This document shows, piece by piece, positions 15,832-25,140 of a stretch of 64,000 bases of DNA. Every line of letters begins with the position of its first letter. Within the stretch, counting starts at the first letter, position 1. The translations under genes were made by a program, and so were the position numbers. The notes beneath the pieces are model-generated. The model saw only the letters and a program-made list of their open reading frames with translations, searched no databases and was not told the DNA's origin. Source of the DNA: Porphyromonas canoris (lineage in GTDB: Bacteria > Bacteroidota > Bacteroidia > Bacteroidales > Porphyromonadaceae); NCBI RefSeq assembly GCF_000769115.1, contig NZ_JQZV01000003.1, positions 62,001-126,000 of the forward strand, given 5' to 3'.

Positions 15832-18171
15832 ATGAATCGCTGGTTGAAATATCTACTCATAGCCATGTGGGGCTTATTCCTTTTGATAGGAAGCGGAACC
15901 CTGCTTATGTTCTTTCTTATAGCCAAGGGTAAGATAGGCTATATGCCACCCATTGAAGACCTTCAAAATCCGATAGATAAGTATGCTTCTCAGGTGATTT
16001 CGGAAGATGGACAGCTCTTGGGATCTTATGCTCTGAAAAACAATAATCGTATATACATCACCTATCAGGATCTCTCTCCTGCTCTTGTCAATGCCCTTAT
16101 ATCCACAGAAGATGTCCGGTTTACCCAACATTCGGGTATAGATATGCGCGGATTCTTGCGTGCGGTAGTGAAGACAGGATTGATGCGGCAGAAGAATGCC
16201 GGTGGGGGTAGTACCATAACTCAACAGCTCGCAAAGCAACTCTATTCTCCCTCCGCAGACAGCAAGGTGGAGCGGCTTTTACAGAAGCCCATAGAATGGG
16301 TTATAGCTGTCGAGCTTGAGAGATATTATACCAAAGAGGAGATTATCAATCTCTATCTGAATAAGTTCGACTTCCTCTACCAGGCAGTGGGTATAGAGAG
16401 TGCCTGCAAGACATACTTCGATGTCAAGCCGAGAGACCTGAAAACGGAACAGGCGGCACTACTGGTAGGAATGTGTAAAAATCCATCGTTGTACAACCCG
16501 GTGCGTTATCCGGAAAGGGCTATGCAGCGTCGCAACGTGGTATTGGACCAGATGAGGAAAGCCGGACACTTGACCGCCGTGGAGTGCGACTCGCTAAAGA
16601 ACATCCCGGTAGAGCTTCGTTTCCGCGTGAGAAACCACAGAGAGGGGTTGGCAACCTATTTCAGAGAGCATCTGAAGCAGGTGCTCATGGCAGATAAGCC
16701 GGAGAGAAGCAAGTATCAAAAGTGGCAGAAAGATCAGTATGAAAGAGACTCTGTGGCCTGGGCTACGGATCCTCTCTACGGCTGGTGCAAGAAAAATAAG
16801 AAGAGCAACGGGGAGCATTATAACCTCTACACCGATGGGCTGAAGATATACACCGGTATAAATGCCATAATGCAACGCTATGCCGAGGAGGCTGTAAGAG
16901 AACATCTCGGAAATGATCTGCAAAAACGCTTTGAGAGAGAGAAGAAGGGCAGAAGCTATGCCCCCTATTCCAGAAATCTTTCTACGCAGGAACGTGCCAA
17001 GATATTGCGCAAATCTTTGGAGCAGAGCGACAGATACAGAAAGATGAAAGCTGATGGCAAAAGCGAAAAAGAGATAGACATCGCTTTCGATACCCCTACC
17101 GAAATGAACGTCTTTACGTGGAAAGGGTATAAAGATACCGTGATGACCCCAAGAGACAGTATCCTTTACTATAAGGGTTTTCTGCGTAGCGGATTTATGG
17201 CGATGGATAATCTTACCGGACAGGTAAAGGCATACGTCGGAGGTATAGACTATACGGCATTTCAGTATGACATGGTTTCGCTCGGGCGCAGACAGGTCGG
17301 CTCCGTGATGAAACCGTTTCTCTACTCCATGGCGATGGGGGAAGGCTTTACGCCTTGTGACGAAATGCTTCATGTGCCTCAAAGTATTACGACCGAAGCC
17401 GGAACGGTATGGACTCCTAAGAATGCAAGGAGTACGAGAGTGGGTGAAATGGTTAGCATCAACTGGGGACTCCAAATGTCGGACAACTGGGTTACGGCTT
17501 GGCTTATGAGTCATCTCTCTCCGTATGCGTTCGTGGATCTGTTGAGATCTTTCGGTATCACAGGACATTTGGATCCTGTGCCGAGTATTTGTCTCGGAAC
17601 GCCGGATATATCCGTTTCGGAAATGGTGAGCGGATACTCTGCTTTTGCCAATGGCGGACTTCGTGTTGCACCTCTGCTCGCCACACGGATAGAAGACCAG
17701 TATGGAAATGTACTGGCTACATTCCAGCCTAAGATGTATGAGGTGTTGTCGGCAGAAGCTGCATACAAGACGCTCTACATGTTGCGAAACGTAATGGATG
17801 GCGGTACCGGTAGCCGGGTAAGATATCGCTACAACGTGAAAGCACCTATGGGCGGAAAAACAGGTACTTCTCAGAGACACGCCGACGGGTGGTTCATGTG
17901 CTTTACTCCTTCTTTATCTACAGGTTGTTGGGTAGGAGGAGAAGATCCGGATATTCACTTCGATACTATTGCAGACGGTCAGGGTGCTTCCATGGCACTG
18001 CCTATCGTCGCTCTGTTTATGCAAAAGATATACAACGACAAAGTGTTAAAGCTCAATCCGAACGAGGACTTTAACGTGCCCGAAATGTATCGCTCTCCAT
18101 GTAGAAATCTGTTCAATCTTGAGACAGAGGCTGTTTCGGAGGGAGTTATAGATTCGGACTTTTCTATGTAA
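15832..18171 (+). CDS. Class A penicillin-binding protein 1A
   Basis: A 779-residue bifunctional peptidoglycan synthase with an N-terminal membrane anchor (residues 7-31). The GT51 glycosyltransferase domain shows STEDVRFTQHSGID (catalytic Glu near residue 93), GGSTITQQLAKQLY and an RYYTKEEIINLYLN block. The transpeptidase domain has SVMK (Ser491, Lys494), the SDN motif in MSDNWVTAW, and KTGTS at 676-680. It polymerises and cross-links the cell wall from lipid II on the outer face of the inner membrane. It stands alone behind its own promoter, 50 bases before ppdK. Confidence 0.94.
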   Translation: MNRWLKYLLIAMWGLFLLIGSGTLLMFFLIAKGKIGYMPPIEDLQNPIDKYASQVISEDGQLLGSYALKNNNRIYITYQDLSPALVNALISTEDVRFTQHSGIDMRGFLRAVVKTGLMRQKNAGGGSTITQQLAKQLYSPSADSKVERLLQKPIEWVIAVELERYYTKEEIINLYLNKFDFLYQAVGIESACKTYFDVKPRDLKTEQAALLVGMCKNPSLYNPVRYPERAMQRRNVVLDQMRKAGHLTAVECDSLKNIPVELRFRVRNHREGLATYFREHLKQVLMADKPERSKYQKWQKDQYERDSVAWATDPLYGWCKKNKKSNGEHYNLYTDGLKIYTGINAIMQRYAEEAVREHLGNDLQKRFEREKKGRSYAPYSRNLSTQERAKILRKSLEQSDRYRKMKADGKSEKEIDIAFDTPTEMNVFTWKGYKDTVMTPRDSILYYKGFLRSGFMAMDNLTGQVKAYVGGIDYTAFQYDMVSLGRRQVGSVMKPFLYSMAMGEGFTPCDEMLHVPQSITTEAGTVWTPKNARSTRVGEMVSINWGLQMSDNWVTAWLMSHLSPYAFVDLLRSFGITGHLDPVPSICLGTPDISVSEMVSGYSAFANGGLRVAPLLATRIEDQYGNVLATFQPKMYEVLSAEAAYKTLYMLRNVMDGGTGSRVRYRYNVKAPMGGKTGTSQRHADGWFMCFTPSLSTGCWVGGEDPDIHFDTIADGQGASMALPIVALFMQKIYNDKVLKLNPNEDFNVPEMYRSPCRNLFNLETEAVSEGVIDSDFSM

Positions 18172-18221
18172 GTAGGATAAATAATTTTGTAATCACTTAT
18201 ATATAAACAATTAAGCCAAAA

Positions 18222-20948
18222 ATGTCAAAAAAAAGAGTTTACACCTTCGGTAATGGAGAAGCCGAAGGCAAGGCAGACATGAAGCTGCTATTGGGAGGTA
18301 AGGGTGCTAACCTCGCCGAAATGAATTTGATCGGTGTTCCGGTTCCTCCGGGATTTACTATTACAACAGAGGTGTGTAATGAGTACTATGAAGTAGGACA
18401 AGACAAAGTAGTAGAACTATTGAAGCCGGAAGTAGAAGCAGCAGTTGCGAAGATTGAAGGTCTTATGAATGCTCAGTTTGGCAGCATCGAGAATCCTCTT
18501 CTTCTTTCTGTCAGATCCGGTGCACCTGCTTCCATGCCGGGTATGATGGATACTATCCTTAACCTTGGTCTTAATGACGAAGTGGTAGAAGGTCTTATCC
18601 GTAAGACAGGTAACGCACGTTTTGCTTGGGACTCATACCGTCGTTTCGTTCAGATGTACGGAGACGTGGTACTTGGTATGAAACCAACCAGCAAGGAAGA
18701 AATAGATCCGTTTGAAGCTCTTATAGATGAGTTGAAAGAAGAAAGAGGAGTAGAACAGGATACTGATCTTACTGTTGAAGATCTTAAGGTTCTTGTTGCT
18801 CGCTTTAAGAAAGCAGTTAAAGAGCAAACAGGAAAAGACTTCCCAACAGACTCTTATGAGCAACTTTGGGGTGCTGTAATGGCCGTGTTCCGTTCATGGA
18901 TGAACGAACGCGCTATCCTCTATCGTAAGATGGAAGGTATTCCTGCCGAATGGGGTACTGCAGTAAACGTACAGGCAATGGTATTCGGTAACATGGGTGA
19001 GACATCCGCTACCGGTGTATGCTTCTCTCGTGACTCTGCAACAGGTGAAAACCTTTTCAATGGTGAGTATCTTATCAATGCTCAAGGAGAAGACGTGGTA
19101 GCCGGTATCCGTACACCTCGTGAGATCACAAAGATCGGTTCTCAACGTTGGGCTGAAAGAGCAAATGTTTCTGAAGAAGAACGTGTACGCGAAATGCCTT
19201 CTTTGGAAGAAGCTATGCCGGAAATCTATAAGGAACTTCACAGACTCCAACTAAAACTCGAAGAGCACTATCGTGATATGCAGGATATGGAGTTTACCGT
19301 TCAAGAAGGTAAGCTTTGGTTCCTTCAGACAAGAAGCGGTAAGCGTACAGGACAGGCAATGGTAAAGATTGCCATGGATCTTCTAAAGGAAGGAAAGATT
19401 GACGAGAAGACAGCTATCAAGCGTATCGAACCAAATAAACTTGATGAACTTCTTCACCCTGTATTCGATAAGAAGGCTCTTGCAAAGGCAACAGTAATTA
19501 CAAGAGGTCTTCCTGCATCTCCGGGTGCTGCGACAGGACAGATTGTATTCTTCGCCGAAGATGCCGACAGACTACACAACGAAGGCGGACAACGTGTGAT
19601 CCTTGTTCGTCTTGAAACATCTCCGGAAGACCTTGCAGGTATGCAGGTGGCAGAAGGTATCCTTACTGCAAGAGGCGGTATGACATCTCACGCAGCGGTT
19701 GTTGCTCGTGGTATGGGTAAGTGTTGTGTGTCCGGAGCAGGTGCTCTTCAAATAGACTACAAGGCTCGTACGCTTACTGTGGATGGAAAGGTTTATCGTG
19801 AAGGAGACTTCATTTCTCTTAATGGTACAACAGGAGAAGTATATGAAGGCATGGTGGACACCAAGGCAGCAGAAATGGATGCAGACTTCTCTGCTCTTAT
19901 GGAGCTTGCCAACAAATATTCTCGTCTGAAAGTTCGTGCAAATGCAGATACCGGACATGATGCTGCCGTAGCTTATTCTTTCGGTGCAGAAGGTATCGGT
20001 CTTTGCCGTACAGAGCATATGTTCTTTGAAGGTGAAAAGATTGTTGCGATGCGCCGTATGATTCTTTCAGATTCTACCGAAGGAAGAAAAGAAGCACTTG
20101 CAAAGATTCTTCCATTCCAAAAAGAAGACTTTAAGAATATCTTCCGTGAAATGCACGGTCATCCTGTAACTGTTCGTCTTCTTGACCCGCCTTTGCATGA
20201 GTTCGTTCCTCATGACGCAAAGGGACAAGAGGAGATGGCTAAAGATATGGGACTTGATGTAGAAGTTATCCGTCATCGTGTATCAAGCTTAATGGAACAT
20301 AACCCAATGCTTGGTCATCGTGGTTGCCGTTTGGGTAATACCTATCCGGAAATTACAGAAATGCAGACACGTGCCATTATCTCTGCAGCTCTCGAACTTA
20401 AGAGAGAAGGTGTAATGTCTGAACCGGAAATCATGGTTCCTCTAACAGGTATCGTATATGAGTTCAAGGAGCAAGAGAATGTTATTCGTGCAACAGCCGA
20501 AGCGGTATTTGAAGAGTACGGCGATCGTATAGACTACAAGGTTGGTACCATGATCGAAATTCCTCGTGCGGCTCTTACTGCAGACAAGATCGCTGCATCG
20601 GCAGAGTTCTTCTCATTCGGTACCAATGACCTTACTCAGATGACATTTGGGTATTCTCGTGATGACATCGCTTCTTTCCTTCCAATCTATTTGGAGAAGA
20701 AGATTTTGAAGGTAGACCCATTCCAAGTATTGGACCAAAACGGTGTTGGTCAGCTTGTTAAGATGGCTACAGAAAAGGGTCGTGCAAAACGTCCGGAACT
20801 TAAGTGTGGTATCTGCGGCGAGCACGGTGGTGAGCCTTCATCAGTGAAGTTCTGTCACAAAGTAGGTCTTAACTATGTATCATGTTCTCCATTCCGTGTG
20901 CCTATTGCTCGTGTTGCAGCAGCACAAGCGGCAATAGAGGAAGCATAA
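18222..20948 (+). CDS. ppdK: Pyruvate, phosphate dikinase
   Basis: A 908-residue enzyme interconverting pyruvate, ATP and phosphate with phosphoenolpyruvate, AMP and pyrophosphate. The N-terminal ATP-grasp part starts KRVYTFGNGEAEG and contains LLSVRSGAPASMPGMMDTIL. The phospho-carrier His lies in GGMTSHAAVVARGMGKCCVSG-like sequence (given here in part), and the PEP-binding barrel ends with the catalytic Cys in CGICGEHGG. Codon choice is markedly different from neighbours (frequent CGT, GGT, CTT), as expected for a highly expressed gene. In Bacteroidales it is a main glycolytic or gluconeogenic enzyme. It is followed by a strong terminator. Confidence 0.97.
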   Translation: MSKKRVYTFGNGEAEGKADMKLLLGGKGANLAEMNLIGVPVPPGFTITTEVCNEYYEVGQDKVVELLKPEVEAAVAKIEGLMNAQFGSIENPLLLSVRSGAPASMPGMMDTILNLGLNDEVVEGLIRKTGNARFAWDSYRRFVQMYGDVVLGMKPTSKEEIDPFEALIDELKEERGVEQDTDLTVEDLKVLVARFKKAVKEQTGKDFPTDSYEQLWGAVMAVFRSWMNERAILYRKMEGIPAEWGTAVNVQAMVFGNMGETSATGVCFSRDSATGENLFNGEYLINAQGEDVVAGIRTPREITKIGSQRWAERANVSEEERVREMPSLEEAMPEIYKELHRLQLKLEEHYRDMQDMEFTVQEGKLWFLQTRSGKRTGQAMVKIAMDLLKEGKIDEKTAIKRIEPNKLDELLHPVFDKKALAKATVITRGLPASPGAATGQIVFFAEDADRLHNEGGQRVILVRLETSPEDLAGMQVAEGILTARGGMTSHAAVVARGMGKCCVSGAGALQIDYKARTLTVDGKVYREGDFISLNGTTGEVYEGMVDTKAAEMDADFSALMELANKYSRLKVRANADTGHDAAVAYSFGAEGIGLCRTEHMFFEGEKIVAMRRMILSDSTEGRKEALAKILPFQKEDFKNIFREMHGHPVTVRLLDPPLHEFVPHDAKGQEEMAKDMGLDVEVIRHRVSSLMEHNPMLGHRGCRLGNTYPEITEMQTRAIISAALELKREGVMSEPEIMVPLTGIVYEFKEQENVIRATAEAVFEEYGDRIDYKVGTMIEIPRAALTADKIAASAEFFSFGTNDLTQMTFGYSRDDIASFLPIYLEKKILKVDPFQVLDQNGVGQLVKMATEKGRAKRPELKCGICGEHGGEPSSVKFCHKVGLNYVSCSPFRVPIARVAAAQAAIEEA

Positions 20949-20984
20949 TCGTCATAGTACAAGTACATAGAAATACTTGATATT

Positions 20985-21019
20985 AGATCGCAGCACTCAA
21001 AGAGTGTTGCGATCTTTTT
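20985..21019 (+). terminator. Terminator of ppdK
   Basis: Fourteen-base stem (20985-20998 with 21002-21015, one G-U) around an AAA loop, followed by a T run. Confidence 0.88.
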
Positions 21020-21026
21020 ATTACTA

Positions 21027-21053
21027 TTTGCCACAACATTTTTATTAAATTTG
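21027..21053 (+). promoter_or_regulatory. Putative promoter of nadK
   Basis: TTTG at 21027-21030 and TAAATTTG at 21046-21053. The 15-base spacing is shorter than the usual 19, so the -33 assignment is uncertain. The leader would be about 50 bases. Confidence 0.5.
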
Positions 21054-21106
21054 CAGACAGGTAAAGCTATAAAAGCCGGATTACTTAAAAATCTAACCCA
21101 ATAGCC

Positions 21107-22006
21107 ATGACAGCGATTATCTTTGGATCAAAATATCCATCGAAACCCCTTGAAACACTATTAGACATCTTTAGAATCATAGATGAGAGTGGTGTGAAAG
21201 TTTGGATTCATCTGGAGTTTCTTAAATTCTTGGAAAGCAAAAAAGTGGTTTTGAAAGATGTCAATTCCTTTACGGATATGACCTCTTTGCCAGTGGCTAT
21301 TCTAAAAGATAAGGATACTATTGCCATTAGCATTGGGGGAGATGGTACTTATCTGCGTACAGCATGGCAAGTGATGGAGTATAAACTCCCTGTATTGGGT
21401 GTCAATCTTGGCAGACTCGGTTTCTTGGCTGCAATATCCGGAGATGTATTCAGGCAGGCATGGGAACATATTCTTAGGAAAGAGTATCGTGTCATAGAAC
21501 GTTCCATGATAGATATCTATACAGAAAAAGAGGGGCATACTACCGAACAGGGTACAGTCTTGAACGAAGTAGTTGTCTCGAAGAAAGATTCAGGTTCTAT
21601 GATTTCCATTGAGGCTCAGATTGACGATCAGAGAGTAGCCACCTATCTGGCGGATGGACTTATCATCTCTACTCCAACCGGATCTACCGCTTACTCTCTT
21701 AGCGTTAATGGTCCTATCATAGCTCCTAATACCTCGACATTTTGCCTTACTCCCGTAGCTCCTCACATGCTGAATATGAGGCCGCTTGTCGTTGCGGATG
21801 ACTCTGAGATTCGCTTGAAAGTTTCTGCTCGAAATCTCTCTTTTCTTCTTGTCGCCGATGGAAAGACCTCCTCTTTAAGTTGTAACACGGTGCTTTGTCT
21901 GAAAAAATCAAAGGAGAATATCCGATCTATTCAGATATTCGGCTACAATTTTTACCAAACTCTCAGAGATAAGTTGATGTGGGGTATAGATCCGAGAGAG
22001 GTATAA
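21107..22006 (+). CDS. nadK: NAD kinase
   Basis: A 299-residue ATP-NAD kinase that makes NADP from NAD. The phosphate-binding motif is SIGGDGTYLRTAW, followed by NLGRLGFLAAI, LNEVVVSKKDSGSMI and the NAD-binding STPTGSTAYSLSVNGPI. The C-terminal block TPVAPHMLNMRPLVV is also normal. It has its own promoter after the ppdK terminator and is followed 52 bases later by lon. As the only NADP-making enzyme seen here, it gives context to the altered transhydrogenase in this window. Confidence 0.96.
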   Translation: MTAIIFGSKYPSKPLETLLDIFRIIDESGVKVWIHLEFLKFLESKKVVLKDVNSFTDMTSLPVAILKDKDTIAISIGGDGTYLRTAWQVMEYKLPVLGVNLGRLGFLAAISGDVFRQAWEHILRKEYRVIERSMIDIYTEKEGHTTEQGTVLNEVVVSKKDSGSMISIEAQIDDQRVATYLADGLIISTPTGSTAYSLSVNGPIIAPNTSTFCLTPVAPHMLNMRPLVVADDSEIRLKVSARNLSFLLVADGKTSSLSCNTVLCLKKSKENIRSIQIFGYNFYQTLRDKLMWGIDPREV

Positions 22007-22058
22007 AACTTGGCATATATATTGATGGGCAATAGCATAACAATAGCGAAGAATAGAT

Positions 22059-24596
22059 ATGACAAATAATATAGATGATATGATGGAAGAGATGGAACCA
22101 TCTTTTTCCACAATGCACATGGTTTTTCCTGATGAAGAGATGGATAAACTCACTACTCTTCCGGAGAATATACCTCTTGTGCTTCCCGTTTTGCCTCTTC
22201 AAAATACCGTATTGTATCCTAATGTTACGGTTCCCGTAATGAACGATACAACTTCCAATCCGGAGTTTCTAAAGTATTTGGAAGAGTCTAAAGACAAGCA
22301 CGTAATTGTCGTTACTCAAAAAAACAGAGCTGCAAAAGATCCCAAGCTGGATGATCTTATGCCTATTGCTGTAATAGCAGAGGTGATGAGAGTTTTGGAT
22401 ATTTCGGAAGAGGGAGCCACTTTGCTTGTGATGGGCAAGAAGAAGGTTGAGATCAATACCATTATTGACAGCAACCCTATTCTTACGGCAAGCTATACCC
22501 TTATAGATGAGATTGTACCTCCAGCTTCGGATATGGAGTATAAGGCTCTTATCCCACTTGTACAAGAGACTACGATGAAGGTATTGCTCTTGGGTGGAGA
22601 GATGCCCAAGCCAATGATCAAATCTTTCTCCGAACTCAAAGATCCTACAAACATTCTTGGATTTGCTTGTACACATCTGCCGATAGATATAGAGGAGAAG
22701 TATGCTCTTTTGAGTCATAATGACCTAAAGACAAGGGCTTTTACTCTTTTGACGACAGTCAATACAATGCTTCAATTGCTGGAGATGAAGGCGACTATCG
22801 CCATGAAAACTCGTTCCGAACTGGATAAGCAGCAGAAAGAGTACTACCTCCAACAGCAGATGAGGGTCATACGAGAAGAGTTGAACGATGGCGGAGATGA
22901 CGATGATATAGCAGAACTCAAGAAAAAGGCTTCTAAAATAAAGTGGCCCAAGGGTGTTTATGCCACAGTAAAAAAGGAGATAAAAAAATTGGAGCGGCTC
23001 AATATCCAAAGCCCCGATTACAGCATACAGCTGCAGTATCTTCAGACTGTTCTTGATATTCCTTGGGATAAAGTTACTCAAGACAACTTTGATACCACCA
23101 ATGCAGCCAAGGTTTTGGACAAAGATCATTTCGGTTTGGAGAAAGTCAAAGAGCGTATCTTGGAACACTTGGCTGTGCTCAAGCTGAAAGGAGATTTGCG
23201 TTCTCCGATCATTTGTCTCTACGGACCTCCGGGAGTCGGGAAGACTTCCTTGGGACAGTCCATAGCGAAAGCCCTTAACCGGAAATATGTTCGTGTCTCT
23301 CTCGGAGGGCTTCACGATGAAGCCGAAATTCGTGGACACAGACGTACATACATAGGAGCAATGCCGGGTCGTATTATCAAAGGGCTCATCAAGGCAGAAG
23401 CAGCAAATCCTGTATTTGTTCTGGATGAGATAGACAAGCTGGCAAGCGACTATAAGGGAGACCCTTCTTCGGCTCTTTTGGAAGTGCTCGATCCGGAGCA
23501 GAACAACACTTTCCACGACAACTATCTGGATATCGACTACGATCTTAGCAAGGTTCTCTTTGTTGCCACGGCGAATAACATCGGAGCCATTCCCGGTCCG
23601 TTAAGAGATCGGATGGAGATGATAGAGGTCGGCGGATATATCTTGGAAGAAAAGCTGGAGATTGCCAAGAGACACCTCATACCGAGAGCATTGGAAGCCC
23701 ACGGACTGAAAGCCAAGCAGGTCAAGATTCCTAAGAATACTCTTTCGGCTCTTATTCAAAGCTATACGAAGGAGAGTGGCGTTCGGGAGTTGGAAAAACG
23801 TTTGGCGGCTCTGATGCGCAAAGTAGCCAAAGAGGTCGCCGCGCAGATAGATCGTGCAGAAGCAGGAGAGGAGACCGACTCTTCTTTTGTTTACACCATA
23901 ACACCTGATAAACTTCAAGATATGCTGGGGGCAGCCAAATACTCCACAGATCTGTACGAAGGCAATTCTTATGCCGGTGTTGTAACCGGTTTGGCATGGA
24001 CATCCGTTGGAGGAGAGATCCTGATGGTAGAGAGTGCCATGAGTCCTTCACGCAACGGCAAGATGACCATAACCGGAAACTTGGGTGATGTCATGAAAGA
24101 ATCTGCCCTGCTTGCTTTGGAATACATAAAGAGCCACAGTGATCTTTATGACATCCCCAAAGAGCTGTTCGAGTATTGGAATGTCCACATACACGTACCG
24201 GAAGGAGCTATCCCGAAAGACGGTCCGAGTGCCGGTATTACCTTGGTAACCTCTCTTATATCGACCTTTACACAAAGAAAAGTGAAGTCGTCCATAGCAA
24301 TGACCGGCGAAATCACGCTCAGAGGAAAAGTGCTTCCGGTGGGAGGAATCAAGGAGAAGATATTGGCGGCAAAGCGTTCCGGCATCAAGACCATCATACT
24401 ATGCTCAGAGAACAAAAAAGACATAGACGAGATCAAAGAGATCTACCTGAAAGGTCTTTCATTTGTTTACGTAGATGACATAACGGATGTGATTACCCAT
24501 GCACTCTCTAAAGAGAAAGTTTCATCTCCCATCAACTACATGGAGCATATCAAAAACTCCGAAATCAGATTCTCGGCACCAATATCTGCAAAGTAA
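22059..24596 (+). CDS. lon: ATP-dependent protease Lon
   Basis: An 845-residue Lon. The N-terminal substrate-binding domain (VLPLQNTVLYPNVTVPV) is followed by the AAA+ module with Walker A GPPGVGKT (389-396), Walker B FVLDEIDKL and a sensor ATANNIGAIPGPLRDRME. The protease domain has the Ser-Lys dyad: Ser724 in KDGPSAGITL and Lys765 in VGGIKEKILAAKRSG. It degrades misfolded and regulatory proteins in the cytoplasm. Its first residues are a short acidic extension. It is closed by a hairpin at 24640-24671. Confidence 0.97.
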   Translation: MTNNIDDMMEEMEPSFSTMHMVFPDEEMDKLTTLPENIPLVLPVLPLQNTVLYPNVTVPVMNDTTSNPEFLKYLEESKDKHVIVVTQKNRAAKDPKLDDLMPIAVIAEVMRVLDISEEGATLLVMGKKKVEINTIIDSNPILTASYTLIDEIVPPASDMEYKALIPLVQETTMKVLLLGGEMPKPMIKSFSELKDPTNILGFACTHLPIDIEEKYALLSHNDLKTRAFTLLTTVNTMLQLLEMKATIAMKTRSELDKQQKEYYLQQQMRVIREELNDGGDDDDIAELKKKASKIKWPKGVYATVKKEIKKLERLNIQSPDYSIQLQYLQTVLDIPWDKVTQDNFDTTNAAKVLDKDHFGLEKVKERILEHLAVLKLKGDLRSPIICLYGPPGVGKTSLGQSIAKALNRKYVRVSLGGLHDEAEIRGHRRTYIGAMPGRIIKGLIKAEAANPVFVLDEIDKLASDYKGDPSSALLEVLDPEQNNTFHDNYLDIDYDLSKVLFVATANNIGAIPGPLRDRMEMIEVGGYILEEKLEIAKRHLIPRALEAHGLKAKQVKIPKNTLSALIQSYTKESGVRELEKRLAALMRKVAKEVAAQIDRAEAGEETDSSFVYTITPDKLQDMLGAAKYSTDLYEGNSYAGVVTGLAWTSVGGEILMVESAMSPSRNGKMTITGNLGDVMKESALLALEYIKSHSDLYDIPKELFEYWNVHIHVPEGAIPKDGPSAGITLVTSLISTFTQRKVKSSIAMTGEITLRGKVLPVGGIKEKILAAKRSGIKTIILCSENKKDIDEIKEIYLKGLSFVYVDDITDVITHALSKEKVSSPINYMEHIKNSEIRFSAPISAK

Positions 24597-24639
24597 GAGA
24601 TTCGGAAAAAGTTCGGACAAAGAACGCACCAATCATTTC

Positions 24640-24677
24640 ATCCGTCTGTAAGTTTCGGCTTGCAGACGGATTTTTTG
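24640..24677 (+). terminator. Terminator of lon
   Basis: Thirteen-base stem (24640-24652 with 24659-24671, one G-T) with TTTCGG loop, then a T run. Confidence 0.87.
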
Positions 24678-24771
24678 TTTAGTTTTCGCAGGCAGGATCC
24701 GTTGTTGGCTACGCAGATACCTAACGCTCATCCCTTTTGCCTTTGCGGAGGAAATTTTTCCTATACGGCTT

Positions 24772-25103
24772 TTTGCCAAAACCTTTAGAGCTTTTGTCTG
24801 AAACCTTTAGAGCTTTTGTCTGAAACCTTTAGAGCTTTTGTCTGAAACCTTTAGAGCTTTTTGCCAAAACCTTTAGAGCTTTTGTCTGAAACCTTTAGAG
24901 CTTTTTGCCAAAACCTTTAGAGCTTTTGTCTGAAACCTTTAGAGCTTTCGTCTGAAACCTTTAGAGCTTTCGTCTGAAACCTTTAGAGCTTTCGTCTGAA
25001 ACCTTTAGAGCTTTTGTCTGAAACCTTTAGAGCTTTTGTCTGAAACCTTTAGAGCTTTTTGCCAAAACCTTTAGAGCTTTCGTCTGAAACCTTTAGAGCT
25101 TTT
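24772..25103. repeat. Tandem array of fifteen 22-base units
   Basis: The core ACCTTTAGAGCTTT recurs exactly every 22 bases from 24781 to 25089, fifteen times. The variable eight or nine bases between cores take only three forms: TTGTCTGAA (seven), TCGTCTGAA (four) and TTTGCCAAA (three), mixed in order. Each unit has an AGCT centre next to A and T tracts. The array lies between converging lon and the esterase-like gene. It contains no unique spacers and no credible reading frame. Confidence 0.95.
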
Positions 25104-25140
25104 GAGGGGGAGGTGAGGAGGATCGGTAGGGAGGGAAGAA

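Noticed and set aside
16594-17880. 428-residue minus-strand frame opposite the PBP1A gene
   Set aside because: Its sequence is rich in Arg, His and Ser with no known fold, while the plus strand has all catalytic motifs of a class A PBP.
24772-25103. Possible CRISPR array
   Set aside because: Core and linkers total 22 bases with only three linker types; there are no unique spacers and no cas genes.
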